From: Labilibaculum sp. DW002
GTDB taxonomy: Bacteria > Bacteroidota > Bacteroidia > Bacteroidales > Marinifilaceae
Assembly: GCF_029029525.1 (NCBI RefSeq)
Contig: NZ_JAKJSC010000001.1
Location: 1,364,001 to 1,428,000, forward strand
DNA: 64,000 bases
Direction of reading: 5' to 3'
Both the position numbers and the translations under genes were made by a program. This document shows, piece by piece, positions 34,478 through 43,562 of this stretch. The notes below the pieces were generated by a model. The model did not search any database and had not been told where the DNA came from. It saw only the letters and a list, made by a program, of their open reading frames with translations. Each line of letters opens with the position of its first letter. Within the stretch, counting starts at the first letter, position 1.

Positions 34478-37400
34478 TTATTTGTAAACCTCAATTTTTC
34501 CTTCTTCAGCCTTAAGGATGTTCGACCAATTGCTTTCGTCTTGTTCTTTTGTTCTTTTTATCTGAAAGAAAACCGCTTTTTCTCCATCCAAATCAATTAT
34601 AACCATCCCTCTTACGTTTGAAGTAAATTCCTTATCTAAATCACCTTTCGATAAGCCATATTTCACTGTGTATTTGCCATCATTAAAATCGCTGGTATAT
34701 CCAATCACCAATTTATTATCTACAATAAATGATTCCCAAATATTTGGTGGTAATATCTTGGTGTTTGTTGTTACTTTGACCTTGTTTGAAGGTTTACTTA
34801 CTCTTTTGTCGTTGATGGAATACAATTCAAATTCGTAGGATTTATTCTCCCCTAATCCTTCTATATCAAGATAGTTACTTATTGTCTTATACGATTCTTG
34901 AATTTCATTATCGTCACCTGAAAACTTAACGAAATATTCAGTAGCATTCGGCACCTTATCAAACAGAATTCGCACTGTATTTTTACCAGCAATAATTTTC
35001 GAAATTTCTGGTGTAATTGCCTTCTGAAATGAGATCGTTTTAGTAAACCTTGAATAATTTGTTGGTGTCATCAGTTTAACTGTCAAATCCAATACATCTG
35101 ACGGTAAACTTTTCCACGAAAGTGTACCAGTCCATTCTTTGTCGGCGGGTTTTAAATCGGGTAAATCAATGTGATTTTCAAAAATGGTTTCGCCTTTGCT
35201 GTTTTTAAAACTGTACAATAATTTATAATTATACATGGCATGACTTGGGTAATCGCTTTCGCCTCTCAAAGGCATTCTCACATTGGCAGTGTTTTTATCA
35301 AAATCAATGTTTGTTATTGCAACATCCAATACTGGAGCATGTTCTCTTTTTATACGATCAAATAATTTTCTTTTTTGTCTCCATGAGGTAATTACTCCCC
35401 AAACTCTATTTTCTTCGGCAGTAGTTCCTGCATATGCACTTCTGTAATCATTGAAGGTCCACATGGATGTTCCAATCACAAACTCATTTTGATGTCTAAA
35501 ATGATTTGTCCATTCAGAGAAAATTTCTTTATCTGAATCCAATGCTGTTGATGGAAATGGGTCGAAACCAAATTCAGAAATAAACACAGGTTTATCGGGC
35601 CATTTAGTTCTTAATGTTGTTAATATTTCTTGTGGTTTACCTTGCCAGGTATACATATTGTGCATGATTATATCGGAAAAAGTATTAGGGTCAGTTTCTG
35701 GCGTGTATTCTTCTTTTTGTCCCGAATTACTCACGCATGTAACTAAGCGATAAGGATCTAACTTCTTTTTCACATAATCAATAGCCACCTTACCATATTC
35801 GTAATGATTATTTAATTCGTTACCAACACTCCAGCCAATAATGCTAGGGTGATTAATATCGCGTTCAATCATCCCTTTCAACCAATATTTCGCTAGAAAA
35901 TAGTTTTTGTCCGCAACGTCTATATCATGCTTCTTATTTAGCTTCACATAAGCTTCATCAAGCATTAATATTTCTTCGTCTTCGCTATTAAGCTTTATTC
36001 CTTTTTCGTTTTCAAGCTTAGCTAATGGATAGTAATTTGCTCTAAATTCATCATTGTCTAAATCCCTTACGTTGATTTCTTCGAACAGCATAATTCCTTT
36101 TCTATCGCATAAGTCAATGAGTTTTTCATTTTGGGTACCATGCATTATTCTCATGAAATTAGCACCTGCTTCTTTCATTAAGTCAACATCTTGCTCTAAT
36201 ACTTCAATGGGTTCAGAAGAACCCCAAAAACGGTGCTCACTCACTCTGTTAAATCCGGCTAAACGAACAGGTTCGCCATTGAGCAGCATTTTGGAGTCTG
36301 TGAGTTCTACTTTACGAATTCCAAAACTATCTTGCTTCTTACTTAATACATTTCTTCCTTCAGAAATTGTAGTTTGAAGCTGATATAGTTTAGGATTGTC
36401 AAAATGCCATAGCTCCACATCTTTCGATTTTAAAACAGCAGTTAAGTGGATATCTTTTTTTGTATTGGGTTCAATCTCAATACAACCCTTTAATACCTTA
36501 ATTTTGGTTTCATTAAAAATGCTGGAATGAACTCTAATACTTCTTTTTGTTGAAGAATTATTTTCAACTCTCACTTTGAGTTTTAACTCAGCGGTACCAG
36601 TTTCTAGGTTTGGATTGGCATGAATATATTGATAATCTACTCTAACGTCATTGCTTTTTACTAAGGTAACATCTCGTATAATACCTCCCCAGTTCCATGT
36701 TGCACCAACAACAGCACTGTTGTCCGCTTGAACCGCGATCACATTTTTCCCATTAAAGTTTAATGCATCAGTCACATCAAATTCAAAAGGTGTAAACCCA
36801 CCTCTGTTTTTTCCAATAAACTTACCATTAATATAAACTTTTGATAGGTGATATACACCTCCAAATTTTAAATAGTATCTCTCATTTGGTTTTTTAGTCC
36901 AACCCGTTGGTATTTCGATAGTCTTTCGATACCAGCCTATTCCGGTATAGTTCGAAAACTCATTATTCATACCCCAATGTCCAGGTACTTTTAGATCATG
37001 CCAATGAGAATCATCAAAATCATTTTGAAAAACACGATTCGGTTCTTCTTTCGCTTTTAAATATTTTTCTTCTGATATTTCTCTAAACATTACGGCATCA
37101 GCAGCAACAGCTCCACTGACAATGGCTGTTAATTCAATGTAGTTTTTATCGGCACTATTAAATTCATATATTCCTAAACTATTCCATTCGCCACAAAAAA
37201 CTCTCTGAGAAAGATACTTAGCAGTGATACCTTGTGCATGTTTCACATTGTATTGCGCTGTCATGTGAGATGAAAAAGGATATTTTGTAAACACTTCGTA
37301 ATAACCAGTTTTTTGTAAATCTGGATGGAAGCGAACATATGAACTATCAGTTTTTTCAAGTGTTGTTAGATCTGTTAAGGAATACCAATGTTGCAAATAA

Positions 37401-37654
37401 TCTTGGCCATGAAATGTTGTATTTCTAGCACCTGTATTTGAGCTCTTCCATACACCTTGCAATGTAACGTTCTCATCATTGTTGTCAATTACAATATCAC
37501 GTTCTGTTTGGTGTGTATTCATATAATTAGAACCCTCGCCATAAATGGTATAGAACTTCCATTTGCCATTAAGCGAAATACGTTCTTCATTTGAATTGGC
37601 AAAATTGAAGTTGCTCAAGGAAATTAAAAATATAAGTATTATAAACTGTTTCAT
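34478..37654 (-). CDS. GH2-family beta-galactosidase-like enzyme with a golvesin-type domain
   Basis: 1058 residues with a signal peptide (MKQFIILIFLISLSNFNFA). Residues about 95-200 insert a module (YYEVFTKYPFSS, GEWNSLGIYEF, AADAVMF) resembling the golvesin C-terminal/xanthan-lyase-type beta domain. Then come the GH2 sugar-binding domain (WYRKTIEIP, YINGKFIGKNRGGFTPF), an immunoglobulin-like domain and the catalytic barrel. GWSVGNELN has acid/base E613 and FISEFGF has nucleophile E694. The C-terminal 150 residues contain fibronectin-III-like modules. Family: exo-acting beta-galactosidases, glucuronidases and mannosidases; the neighbours favour galactose. It starts 20 bases after the FAD oxidoreductase stop. 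Confidence 0.88.
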   Translation of the reverse strand: MKQFIILIFLISLSNFNFANSNEERISLNGKWKFYTIYGEGSNYMNTHQTERDIVIDNNDENVTLQGVWKSSNTGARNTTFHGQDYLQHWYSLTDLTTLEKTDSSYVRFHPDLQKTGYYEVFTKYPFSSHMTAQYNVKHAQGITAKYLSQRVFCGEWNSLGIYEFNSADKNYIELTAIVSGAVAADAVMFREISEEKYLKAKEEPNRVFQNDFDDSHWHDLKVPGHWGMNNEFSNYTGIGWYRKTIEIPTGWTKKPNERYYLKFGGVYHLSKVYINGKFIGKNRGGFTPFEFDVTDALNFNGKNVIAVQADNSAVVGATWNWGGIIRDVTLVKSNDVRVDYQYIHANPNLETGTAELKLKVRVENNSSTKRSIRVHSSIFNETKIKVLKGCIEIEPNTKKDIHLTAVLKSKDVELWHFDNPKLYQLQTTISEGRNVLSKKQDSFGIRKVELTDSKMLLNGEPVRLAGFNRVSEHRFWGSSEPIEVLEQDVDLMKEAGANFMRIMHGTQNEKLIDLCDRKGIMLFEEINVRDLDNDEFRANYYPLAKLENEKGIKLNSEDEEILMLDEAYVKLNKKHDIDVADKNYFLAKYWLKGMIERDINHPSIIGWSVGNELNNHYEYGKVAIDYVKKKLDPYRLVTCVSNSGQKEEYTPETDPNTFSDIIMHNMYTWQGKPQEILTTLRTKWPDKPVFISEFGFDPFPSTALDSDKEIFSEWTNHFRHQNEFVIGTSMWTFNDYRSAYAGTTAEENRVWGVITSWRQKRKLFDRIKREHAPVLDVAITNIDFDKNTANVRMPLRGESDYPSHAMYNYKLLYSFKNSKGETIFENHIDLPDLKPADKEWTGTLSWKSLPSDVLDLTVKLMTPTNYSRFTKTISFQKAITPEISKIIAGKNTVRILFDKVPNATEYFVKFSGDDNEIQESYKTISNYLDIEGLGENKSYEFELYSINDKRVSKPSNKVKVTTNTKILPPNIWESFIVDNKLVIGYTSDFNDGKYTVKYGLSKGDLDKEFTSNVRGMVIIDLDGEKAVFFQIKRTKEQDESNWSNILKAEEGKIEVYK

Positions 37655-37674
37655 GGTTATTTCTTTTTTTTAGC

Positions 37675-39954
37675 TTATCCAATCAATACTTCAAAAATAG
37701 CTGCTGGCACATTATCTGAAGGATGTTGTACTTCAATAACTAAACCTTGAGTTTTTACTTCAGTATCCAGTTTAATGCTATTAATAGTTTGATAGTTACC
37801 CGACACTTTCTTAATCACCTCTTCTTCCAGAGTTGAGATCGTATAATCTTGCACACAAAATGGCATTACATCTTCAGGGTGACCAAATTGCACTGTTTCC
37901 ATTGCATGATCGAAGTCTGTATCAAAGAATAGTTTTATTTCAGAGATACTTTTAACTTCATCCCATTCTATACGTAAACTTGGTTTATCATCAGCTAAAT
38001 CAGCCACCCACGCATTCGCCGAAAGCCAAGGGCGGGTATATCCATTCCCGATATTTTTCACTTCAAAAGCTTCGATTGCAGGGGAAATTTCCATAGCGAT
38101 ATTTTTACCTTGAGGACGACGATTGGGAATCCAAAACTCGAATTCATCTACACCAATCCCTTTTGGAGGTCTTTGGCTTCCGTCATTCGATACTTTTTCG
38201 TTTACACCGTTGAATACGGTCATCACACCACTCATTAAAGTCTTGCTTTCGCGAATACTCACTTTTTTGTTGGCCATAAAAGTTATAAAGCCATATAAAT
38301 CTTCCTCAACAGAAGCATTAAATGTAAATGCTACAGTCTGTATTCCTTTGTCAACTGTAATAGTTTGTGACTCAAGAATTATTTCTGGGGTATAGTTACT
38401 TGCAATTTCAGAACGTCTGAGCTGAACCTCTAGCTGCGTGCTTTCAACTGCTTTAATCTCCACCTTAAATCCATATTTCTGATTCGCCTTTAAAGGTAAT
38501 AGTTGTGCCGCAGAAACATCTAACTTTAGCCAATTGCCATTAGCTGTTATTTCTGATAGCTTTACACTTGATGATGCTGAAATATTAGCCTGATTAACCA
38601 AATTACTTGCTGAATCAATAGGTACATTTAATATACTTTGACCAGTACAATTTAGCTCATTCTGGAGTTTTCTAATTTTTCCGTTTTCAAGAATTTGAGC
38701 TGGTAATAAATTATCCTCTTTACAAATAGAAGCTGCCATACCAACAGCCTGTGCTCCAAAACCGCAAGTCACCATAACACGCGTAGAACCAAAGGCCACA
38801 TGCGATGAACTGATAATTCTTCCTGCCAAGAACAGGTTGTCAATATCTTTACTTACAAAACTTCGGTAAGGAATATCGTAAACTCCTTTTGAGTGCCATT
38901 GTGTACAACCAGATAACTCACTATAAATACCATCAGCAGGGTGTAAGTCCAATGCCCAACCGCCATATGCAATTGCATCATCAAAACTTTGCTGTTCAAG
39001 TATATCTTGCTGCTTCATCATATACAAACCTTCAAAGCGACGACTTTCACGTTTTCCAGGAACATTTCCAACCCACTCCAAGGTTAGGTTTTCTACACCT
39101 TCAAATTCCCCAGAATTTTTGATGTAATCCCAAACGCCAAAAATTACCTTCGAAAGTTCCCATTTGATCTCTTCAGTTTCATGAATCGTATCCAAACGAC
39201 CACCATATTCAAACCACCAGAAATTACATCCTGTCATATCTTTGCGGATGATTTTGTGGCGAGGTATCTGGGTAATATCTTTTAGAGCATAGGATGGAGC
39301 TACATATTTTACAGGATGATCCACCTCCTTAGTGTAAAAGAACATGGAGTGTCCTAATAGTTGACCGTAAGATTTATCCGGGGCAAATAATTCGCCAAAT
39401 TCTTCTTTTGATTCTGCACCGATTCTAAAGCTGGCACCTGCTTGAAAAGCAACAATCCCATCACCTGAAGCATCACAAAATAGGGGAGCAGAAATGGTAT
39501 AATTGGTAGAGTTTTGACTGTTAAAAGCCTGAATACTCTTAATGTTTTTGGCATCTGTTTTTTCAATGCTAAAAACAGCAGTGTTTAACAATAAAGTAAT
39601 GTTTTTTTCATTGCTCACCTTTTCCAATAAAACGGTATCAAAAATGATGGGATTCCCTTCTTTATTTCGATACACATTCTCTACCATAATTTCATCGATA
39701 ATGCCACCTTCGCGCGACCATCGGTTGTTATTGCCCATGTGCGATGTTGCTCCTAAAGCCCAAAGGCGAACTTCGGATGAAGCATTACCACCCAATACAG
39801 GTCGATCTTGAACAAGAATTGTTTTAACTCCTTTTCGTGCAGCTGTAATTGCCGCACACACTCCAGATAAGCCGCCTCCAATAACAACAAAGTCAGCAAT
39901 TATATTTACGGTTCTATTTGATCGTTTTTCCTTTTTGAAATTCTCGATTATCAT
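37675..39954 (-). CDS. FAD-dependent oxidoreductase with a C-terminal beta domain
   Basis: 759 residues with no signal peptide, so cytoplasmic. The N-terminal Rossmann FAD motif VVIGGGLSGVCAAITAA is followed by QDRPVLGGNASSEVRLW, the signature of the FAD_oxidored (PF12831-type) family common in Bacteroidota sugar loci. FLAGRIISSSHVAFGSTRV near residue 390 is the second FAD-contact motif. Residues about 440-759 are predicted beta-rich and end in a segment like a galactose-binding fold. The substrate is unknown; oxidation of a sugar or sugar acid released by the locus is a guess from context. It starts 7 bases after the symporter stop, so the two are tightly coupled. Confidence 0.8.
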   Translation of the reverse strand: MIIENFKKEKRSNRTVNIIADFVVIGGGLSGVCAAITAARKGVKTILVQDRPVLGGNASSEVRLWALGATSHMGNNNRWSREGGIIDEIMVENVYRNKEGNPIIFDTVLLEKVSNEKNITLLLNTAVFSIEKTDAKNIKSIQAFNSQNSTNYTISAPLFCDASGDGIVAFQAGASFRIGAESKEEFGELFAPDKSYGQLLGHSMFFYTKEVDHPVKYVAPSYALKDITQIPRHKIIRKDMTGCNFWWFEYGGRLDTIHETEEIKWELSKVIFGVWDYIKNSGEFEGVENLTLEWVGNVPGKRESRRFEGLYMMKQQDILEQQSFDDAIAYGGWALDLHPADGIYSELSGCTQWHSKGVYDIPYRSFVSKDIDNLFLAGRIISSSHVAFGSTRVMVTCGFGAQAVGMAASICKEDNLLPAQILENGKIRKLQNELNCTGQSILNVPIDSASNLVNQANISASSSVKLSEITANGNWLKLDVSAAQLLPLKANQKYGFKVEIKAVESTQLEVQLRRSEIASNYTPEIILESQTITVDKGIQTVAFTFNASVEEDLYGFITFMANKKVSIRESKTLMSGVMTVFNGVNEKVSNDGSQRPPKGIGVDEFEFWIPNRRPQGKNIAMEISPAIEAFEVKNIGNGYTRPWLSANAWVADLADDKPSLRIEWDEVKSISEIKLFFDTDFDHAMETVQFGHPEDVMPFCVQDYTISTLEEEVIKKVSGNYQTINSIKLDTEVKTQGLVIEVQHPSDNVPAAIFEVLIG

Positions 39955-39961
39955 TAGTAAG

Positions 39962-41614
39962 CTATCTTTTTTCTAAATTTTTGATGTAAATAAACAAACC
40001 TGCGGTAAGTACTAAGGCTCCCATACCACCCACCAATACTAGATGTTGTAGACTTATAATAGCAAGGGTAATTATAAGTAGGCCAGTCGAGCCAATGCCT
40101 ACTCCAATTACTCGTGCACCGCGTTTGTTTCCTCCTTCGTCTGTTTCTGTTGGAGCAATTAAGCTTACTTCCTTTTCATAGGTTGTAAAATGAGAAGTAT
40201 CTACTCTTCTAATTGCAGCATAAATCTCATAGGTTGCCATTAATACAATGGGTATACCAACACCAATTGCCATTTCAACGGCTCTGCTTAATGAGAAATC
40301 CCAAATTTTCGGTACAGCAAATTTAAAAAATGCATTTATGCTTAGACTAATTATCGTTGTACCTAGCACTGTTTTTCCTGTGTGAACTTTAGAAAATAAA
40401 GCCCATATTGGAGGCAGAAACATGGCTCCTCCAGTTAAAGCAGCTAAAGTCATTACGACCTCAACAATACCGCCCATATATGGAACCAAAAGTGCTACAA
40501 TGATTGTAATTATACCTAAAGCTGCAGTCGAAATTCGACCTACTTTCACAAGTTTATCGTCTGGAGTGTTTGGAAAGAAGTGCTTGTATACATCATTACT
40601 TAAAACTCCCGCAGAAATATTCAGGGTTGTATTCACAGAGCTAGAAGTCGCAAAGACCATTCCGCCCAACATAAGGCCTAGCATACCAATTGGTAATACT
40701 TCTTTGCACATAAGAAGATAAGCTCCTTCATCCGCCAATCCATTTAAGTCCGGATTTACAATTCGATATATCATTGGAGGAAGCATCCATATTAATGGGC
40801 TAATGGCATATAAGGCTCCGAATAACCATCCTACTTTCTTGGCATCCCTAGGGGTAGACACACTAGTATATCGCTGAACGTAAGCCCAATTTCCGGCAAT
40901 AAAAAATAGATTATACAAACCAAAGGCTACCAAAAAACCTGGAGAATATTCATCGTTGACAAGATTAAAAAAGTTGTCTGGTGCATTATCGATAAATGCC
41001 GGAACACCTCCAATATGTTTGAATGATAAGGGGACAACAATTAATACTGCCGCAGTTAGTACTACAAACTGAAGCACATCGGTAACAATAACTGCCCATA
41101 AACCTCCAACTGCAGTATATATTAAAATAAGAACTCCCAAAAAGATGATACTTGCTGAAATGGGTATATTTGTTGATACTTCCACAATTTTTGCCACAGG
41201 ATATAAGAAAGCTCCCGTGGTAAACATCGAAATTGCAAGAAATAAGTAGGTATATAGCTTTTGAACTTTATAGCCTAAGCGGTTTGCAATAAACTCTGCA
41301 GCGGTTAACGCTTTGGTTTTTTGCCATTTGGGAGCAATAAAAAACCCGATAATTAAGCCAGCAATACACATTGTCCATTGAATGGAAATGGCCACCCATC
41401 CACTTTGGTAAGCTATAGATCCCCAAACTACGAAGGTGCCTGCCGAAAAGAAACTCATAAATAATGACAGTCCGCTCATCCACCAGGGTAATGCGCCTCC
41501 AGCTGCAAAAAAAGACTTCATATTTTTTCCTGATTTGGAAAAACTGACCCCACAAATAAATACCAAGGCGGTAAAAACAATAATAACAGTTAAATCGATA
41601 TTTCCCATTTTCAA
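39962..41614 (-). CDS. Sodium:solute symporter (SSS family)
   Basis: 550 residues, about 14 hydrophobic segments. The first helix (LTVIIVFTALVFICGVSFS), ALPWWMSGLSLFMSFFSAG and TAVGGLWAVIVTDVLQF are SSS-family landmarks. Role: sodium-driven import of a monosaccharide or similar small solute across the inner membrane. It is the first gene of the second carbohydrate locus, divergent from a LacI gene, with two operators in the shared promoter region. With no SusC/D here, the imported product must enter the periplasm through a porin or another locus. Confidence 0.92.
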   Translation of the reverse strand: MKMGNIDLTVIIVFTALVFICGVSFSKSGKNMKSFFAAGGALPWWMSGLSLFMSFFSAGTFVVWGSIAYQSGWVAISIQWTMCIAGLIIGFFIAPKWQKTKALTAAEFIANRLGYKVQKLYTYLFLAISMFTTGAFLYPVAKIVEVSTNIPISASIIFLGVLILIYTAVGGLWAVIVTDVLQFVVLTAAVLIVVPLSFKHIGGVPAFIDNAPDNFFNLVNDEYSPGFLVAFGLYNLFFIAGNWAYVQRYTSVSTPRDAKKVGWLFGALYAISPLIWMLPPMIYRIVNPDLNGLADEGAYLLMCKEVLPIGMLGLMLGGMVFATSSSVNTTLNISAGVLSNDVYKHFFPNTPDDKLVKVGRISTAALGIITIIVALLVPYMGGIVEVVMTLAALTGGAMFLPPIWALFSKVHTGKTVLGTTIISLSINAFFKFAVPKIWDFSLSRAVEMAIGVGIPIVLMATYEIYAAIRRVDTSHFTTYEKEVSLIAPTETDEGGNKRGARVIGVGIGSTGLLIITLAIISLQHLVLVGGMGALVLTAGLFIYIKNLEKR

Positions 41615-41678
41615 ATAAAATTTAAGCTAAAATACCTTTGAAATTTAGTATTCAATCCTAAAACAAAATATTTCTTCT

Positions 41679-41692
41679 CGGAAACGTTACCG
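41679..41692. promoter_or_regulatory. LacI-type operator 1 between the symporter and its regulator
   Basis: CGGAAACGTTACCG matches its reverse complement at 6 of 7 paired positions, with the AACGTT core common in LacI/PurR/CcpA-type operators. It lies 65 bases upstream of the symporter start. Confidence 0.82.
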
Positions 41693-41708
41693 AAACTGTT
41701 TTTATTTC

Positions 41709-41722
41709 CGGAAACGTTACCG
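41709..41722. promoter_or_regulatory. LacI-type operator 2 between the symporter and its regulator
   Basis: An exact copy of the neighbouring CGGAAACGTTACCG, with the flanking AAACT also repeated. Centre-to-centre spacing is 30 bases, close to three helical turns, so two dimers would sit on the same DNA face. It is 97 bases before the regulator gene. Confidence 0.82.
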
Positions 41723-41818
41723 AAACTTGAATATTATATTAAATTTAGATAATATTGAACCTGATTACAACGTAATGTACTGAGGATTCAATAATCTTGG
41801 TTCAAATTAATTCCAAAA

Positions 41819-42826
41819 ATGAAGCAGATAACCATAAAAGATGTAGCTAAAAAACTAAAGTGTTCTGTGTCTACCGTTTCGCGTGCTTTTAACGACAAGT
41901 ATGATATTAGGACCGAAACCCGTGAGTTAATTTTAAAAACTGCAACTGAAATGGGTTACCGGCCCAATCCAATTGCCCGAAAACTTATTCAGCAGCGCTC
42001 TTTTAATATTGGTGTTGTAGTTCCGGAATTCATAAATAGCTTTTTCCCTGAAGTTATTATTGGAGCTCAAGAAGTATTACACGAGCAAGGATATCAGGTC
42101 CTAATCATGCAGTCTAATGAGTCTTCTGAGTTAGAATTGAAGAATGTACAGACGCTTCTTAATAATATGGTAGATGGGATTCTTATTTCTTTGTCTTCCG
42201 AAACAGATAATATGGATTTCTATCTTAATGCCATAAAAGAAAAAATGCCAATGGTATTTTTTAATCGTGTTGTTGAAGGACTTCCTGCATCTAAGGTATT
42301 ATTTGATGATTATAAATGGGCTTTTTTTGCAACAGAGCATTTAATCATGCAAGGCTACAAAGATATAGTTCATTTAATTGGGTCTAAGGATTTAACCTTA
42401 ACCAAAAATAGAACAAAGGGCTTTGAAGATGCCCATCGCAAGCATAAATTATCTCCAGGGAAATCTGAGGTAGCAGGTTTTTCGATGAATTCTGGTGAAT
42501 GTTTTATTGAAAAGCGGATTGAAGAAAATTCTTTACCTCAGGCTATATTAGCTTCCAGTGACCCATGTGCAATTGGAGTGATGAAAATATTAAAAGCCAA
42601 TGGTTTTAATGTTCCCAATGATATTGCCGTAATGGGTTTTTCAGAATCGAAGCTTGCCGAACATGTGGCACCACCCTTAAGTTCTGTTGAACAGCCAACC
42701 TATGATATGGGACGTACTGCTGCCCTACTTTTGTTAGAGCAAATTAAGAACAAAGGCCTATTTGTTCCTCAATCAATTGTATTGAACGGGAGGCTGAATA
42801 TAAGGGAATCATCAATGAAGTTGTAA
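41819..42826 (+). CDS. LacI-family transcriptional regulator of the galactan-type locus
   Basis: 335 residues. The N-terminal helix-turn-helix MKQITIKDVAKKLKCSVSTV and hinge (YRPNPIARKLIQQRSFNIG) are complete. The sensor domain runs to the end with the usual contacts (LASSDPCAIGVMKIL, DIAVMGFSESKLAEH, PLSSVEQPTYDMGR). It is divergent from the symporter and has two matching operators in the shared region, so it most likely controls that operon and itself. The inducer is unknown. Confidence 0.95.
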   Translation: MKQITIKDVAKKLKCSVSTVSRAFNDKYDIRTETRELILKTATEMGYRPNPIARKLIQQRSFNIGVVVPEFINSFFPEVIIGAQEVLHEQGYQVLIMQSNESSELELKNVQTLLNNMVDGILISLSSETDNMDFYLNAIKEKMPMVFFNRVVEGLPASKVLFDDYKWAFFATEHLIMQGYKDIVHLIGSKDLTLTKNRTKGFEDAHRKHKLSPGKSEVAGFSMNSGECFIEKRIEENSLPQAILASSDPCAIGVMKILKANGFNVPNDIAVMGFSESKLAEHVAPPLSSVEQPTYDMGRTAALLLLEQIKNKGLFVPQSIVLNGRLNIRESSMKL

Positions 42827-42995
42827 ATAAAGTATTGGATACAGCATTATGTAAAGACCTTTAAAAAATAAAATATGATCTTTTGCAGATAGATTCAGCA
42901 TGGTTGCAGAAATAGGTGTGATGGATAAACTATCAACACGACTATAGTACTGAATTACAACAAACAAGAATCAAATAACTAAAGATTCGATCCAC

Positions 42996-43033
42996 AAAAA
43001 AAGCATCAAAGTTTTTCAAATCTGATGCTTTTT
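42996..43033. terminator. Shared terminator between the LacI gene and glyoxalase gene
   Basis: AAAAAAAGCATCA and TGATGCTTTTT form an 11-base stem with A and T tails, between two convergent genes. It can serve both strands. Confidence 0.75.
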
Positions 43034-43094
43034 GATGGAATAAATTCTGAGAAATAAGAACAAACACCACGGTAATGGGTCTAATTTATATCTC

Positions 43095-43475
43095 TTAGCT
43101 TCTTATAATCTCAATCTTATATCCATCAGGATCTGTAATGAAATAGTATTTAGGTTTTTCGCCTGGCAAGCCTTTAAGGTCTGTTGTTTCGAGTCCCATA
43201 TTTTTATGAAATTCATAGGACTCTTCTAAATCACTAACTGTCAAAGCAAAATGACTAAAACCATTTCCCATTTCATAGGGCTTTTCGGTATCATAATTAT
43301 ACGTAAGCTCTATTTCAAAATTTCTATTTTCATCGCTAAGATACACGAGGGTAAACTTATAATCAGGATAATCCCGTCTTTTTACTTCCTCTAAAGACAA
43401 TGCTTTTTTATAAAAATCTACTGACTTGTCTAAATCCATTACTCTGATACAAGCATGTTCTAATTTGTAGTTCAT
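43095..43475 (-). CDS. gloA: Glyoxalase I (lactoylglutathione lyase) family protein
   Basis: 126 residues. The ATG at 43475 is chosen because GAGGAGG lies 6 bases before it; a TTG 15 bases further upstream would place that ribosome site inside the gene. A vicinal oxygen chelate fold is visible: KLEHACIRVMDLDKSVDFY, NFEIELTYNY, GFSHFALTVSDLEE and DPDGYKIEII supply the four metal ligands (His, Glu, His, Glu) of glyoxalase I. Role: isomerising the methylglyoxal-thiol adduct to a lactoyl thioester. Length suits the nickel-type bacterial enzyme. Confidence 0.85.
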   Translation of the reverse strand: MNYKLEHACIRVMDLDKSVDFYKKALSLEEVKRRDYPDYKFTLVYLSDENRNFEIELTYNYDTEKPYEMGNGFSHFALTVSDLEESYEFHKNMGLETTDLKGLPGEKPKYYFITDPDGYKIEIIRS

Positions 43476-43562
43476 TTTTTTCCTCCTCAAGCTAATTTAC
43501 TTTTATTATTCTTCTATCATAAAAAAGGGTAATGCCGCTCATAAATAAGATGAGCATGTATA

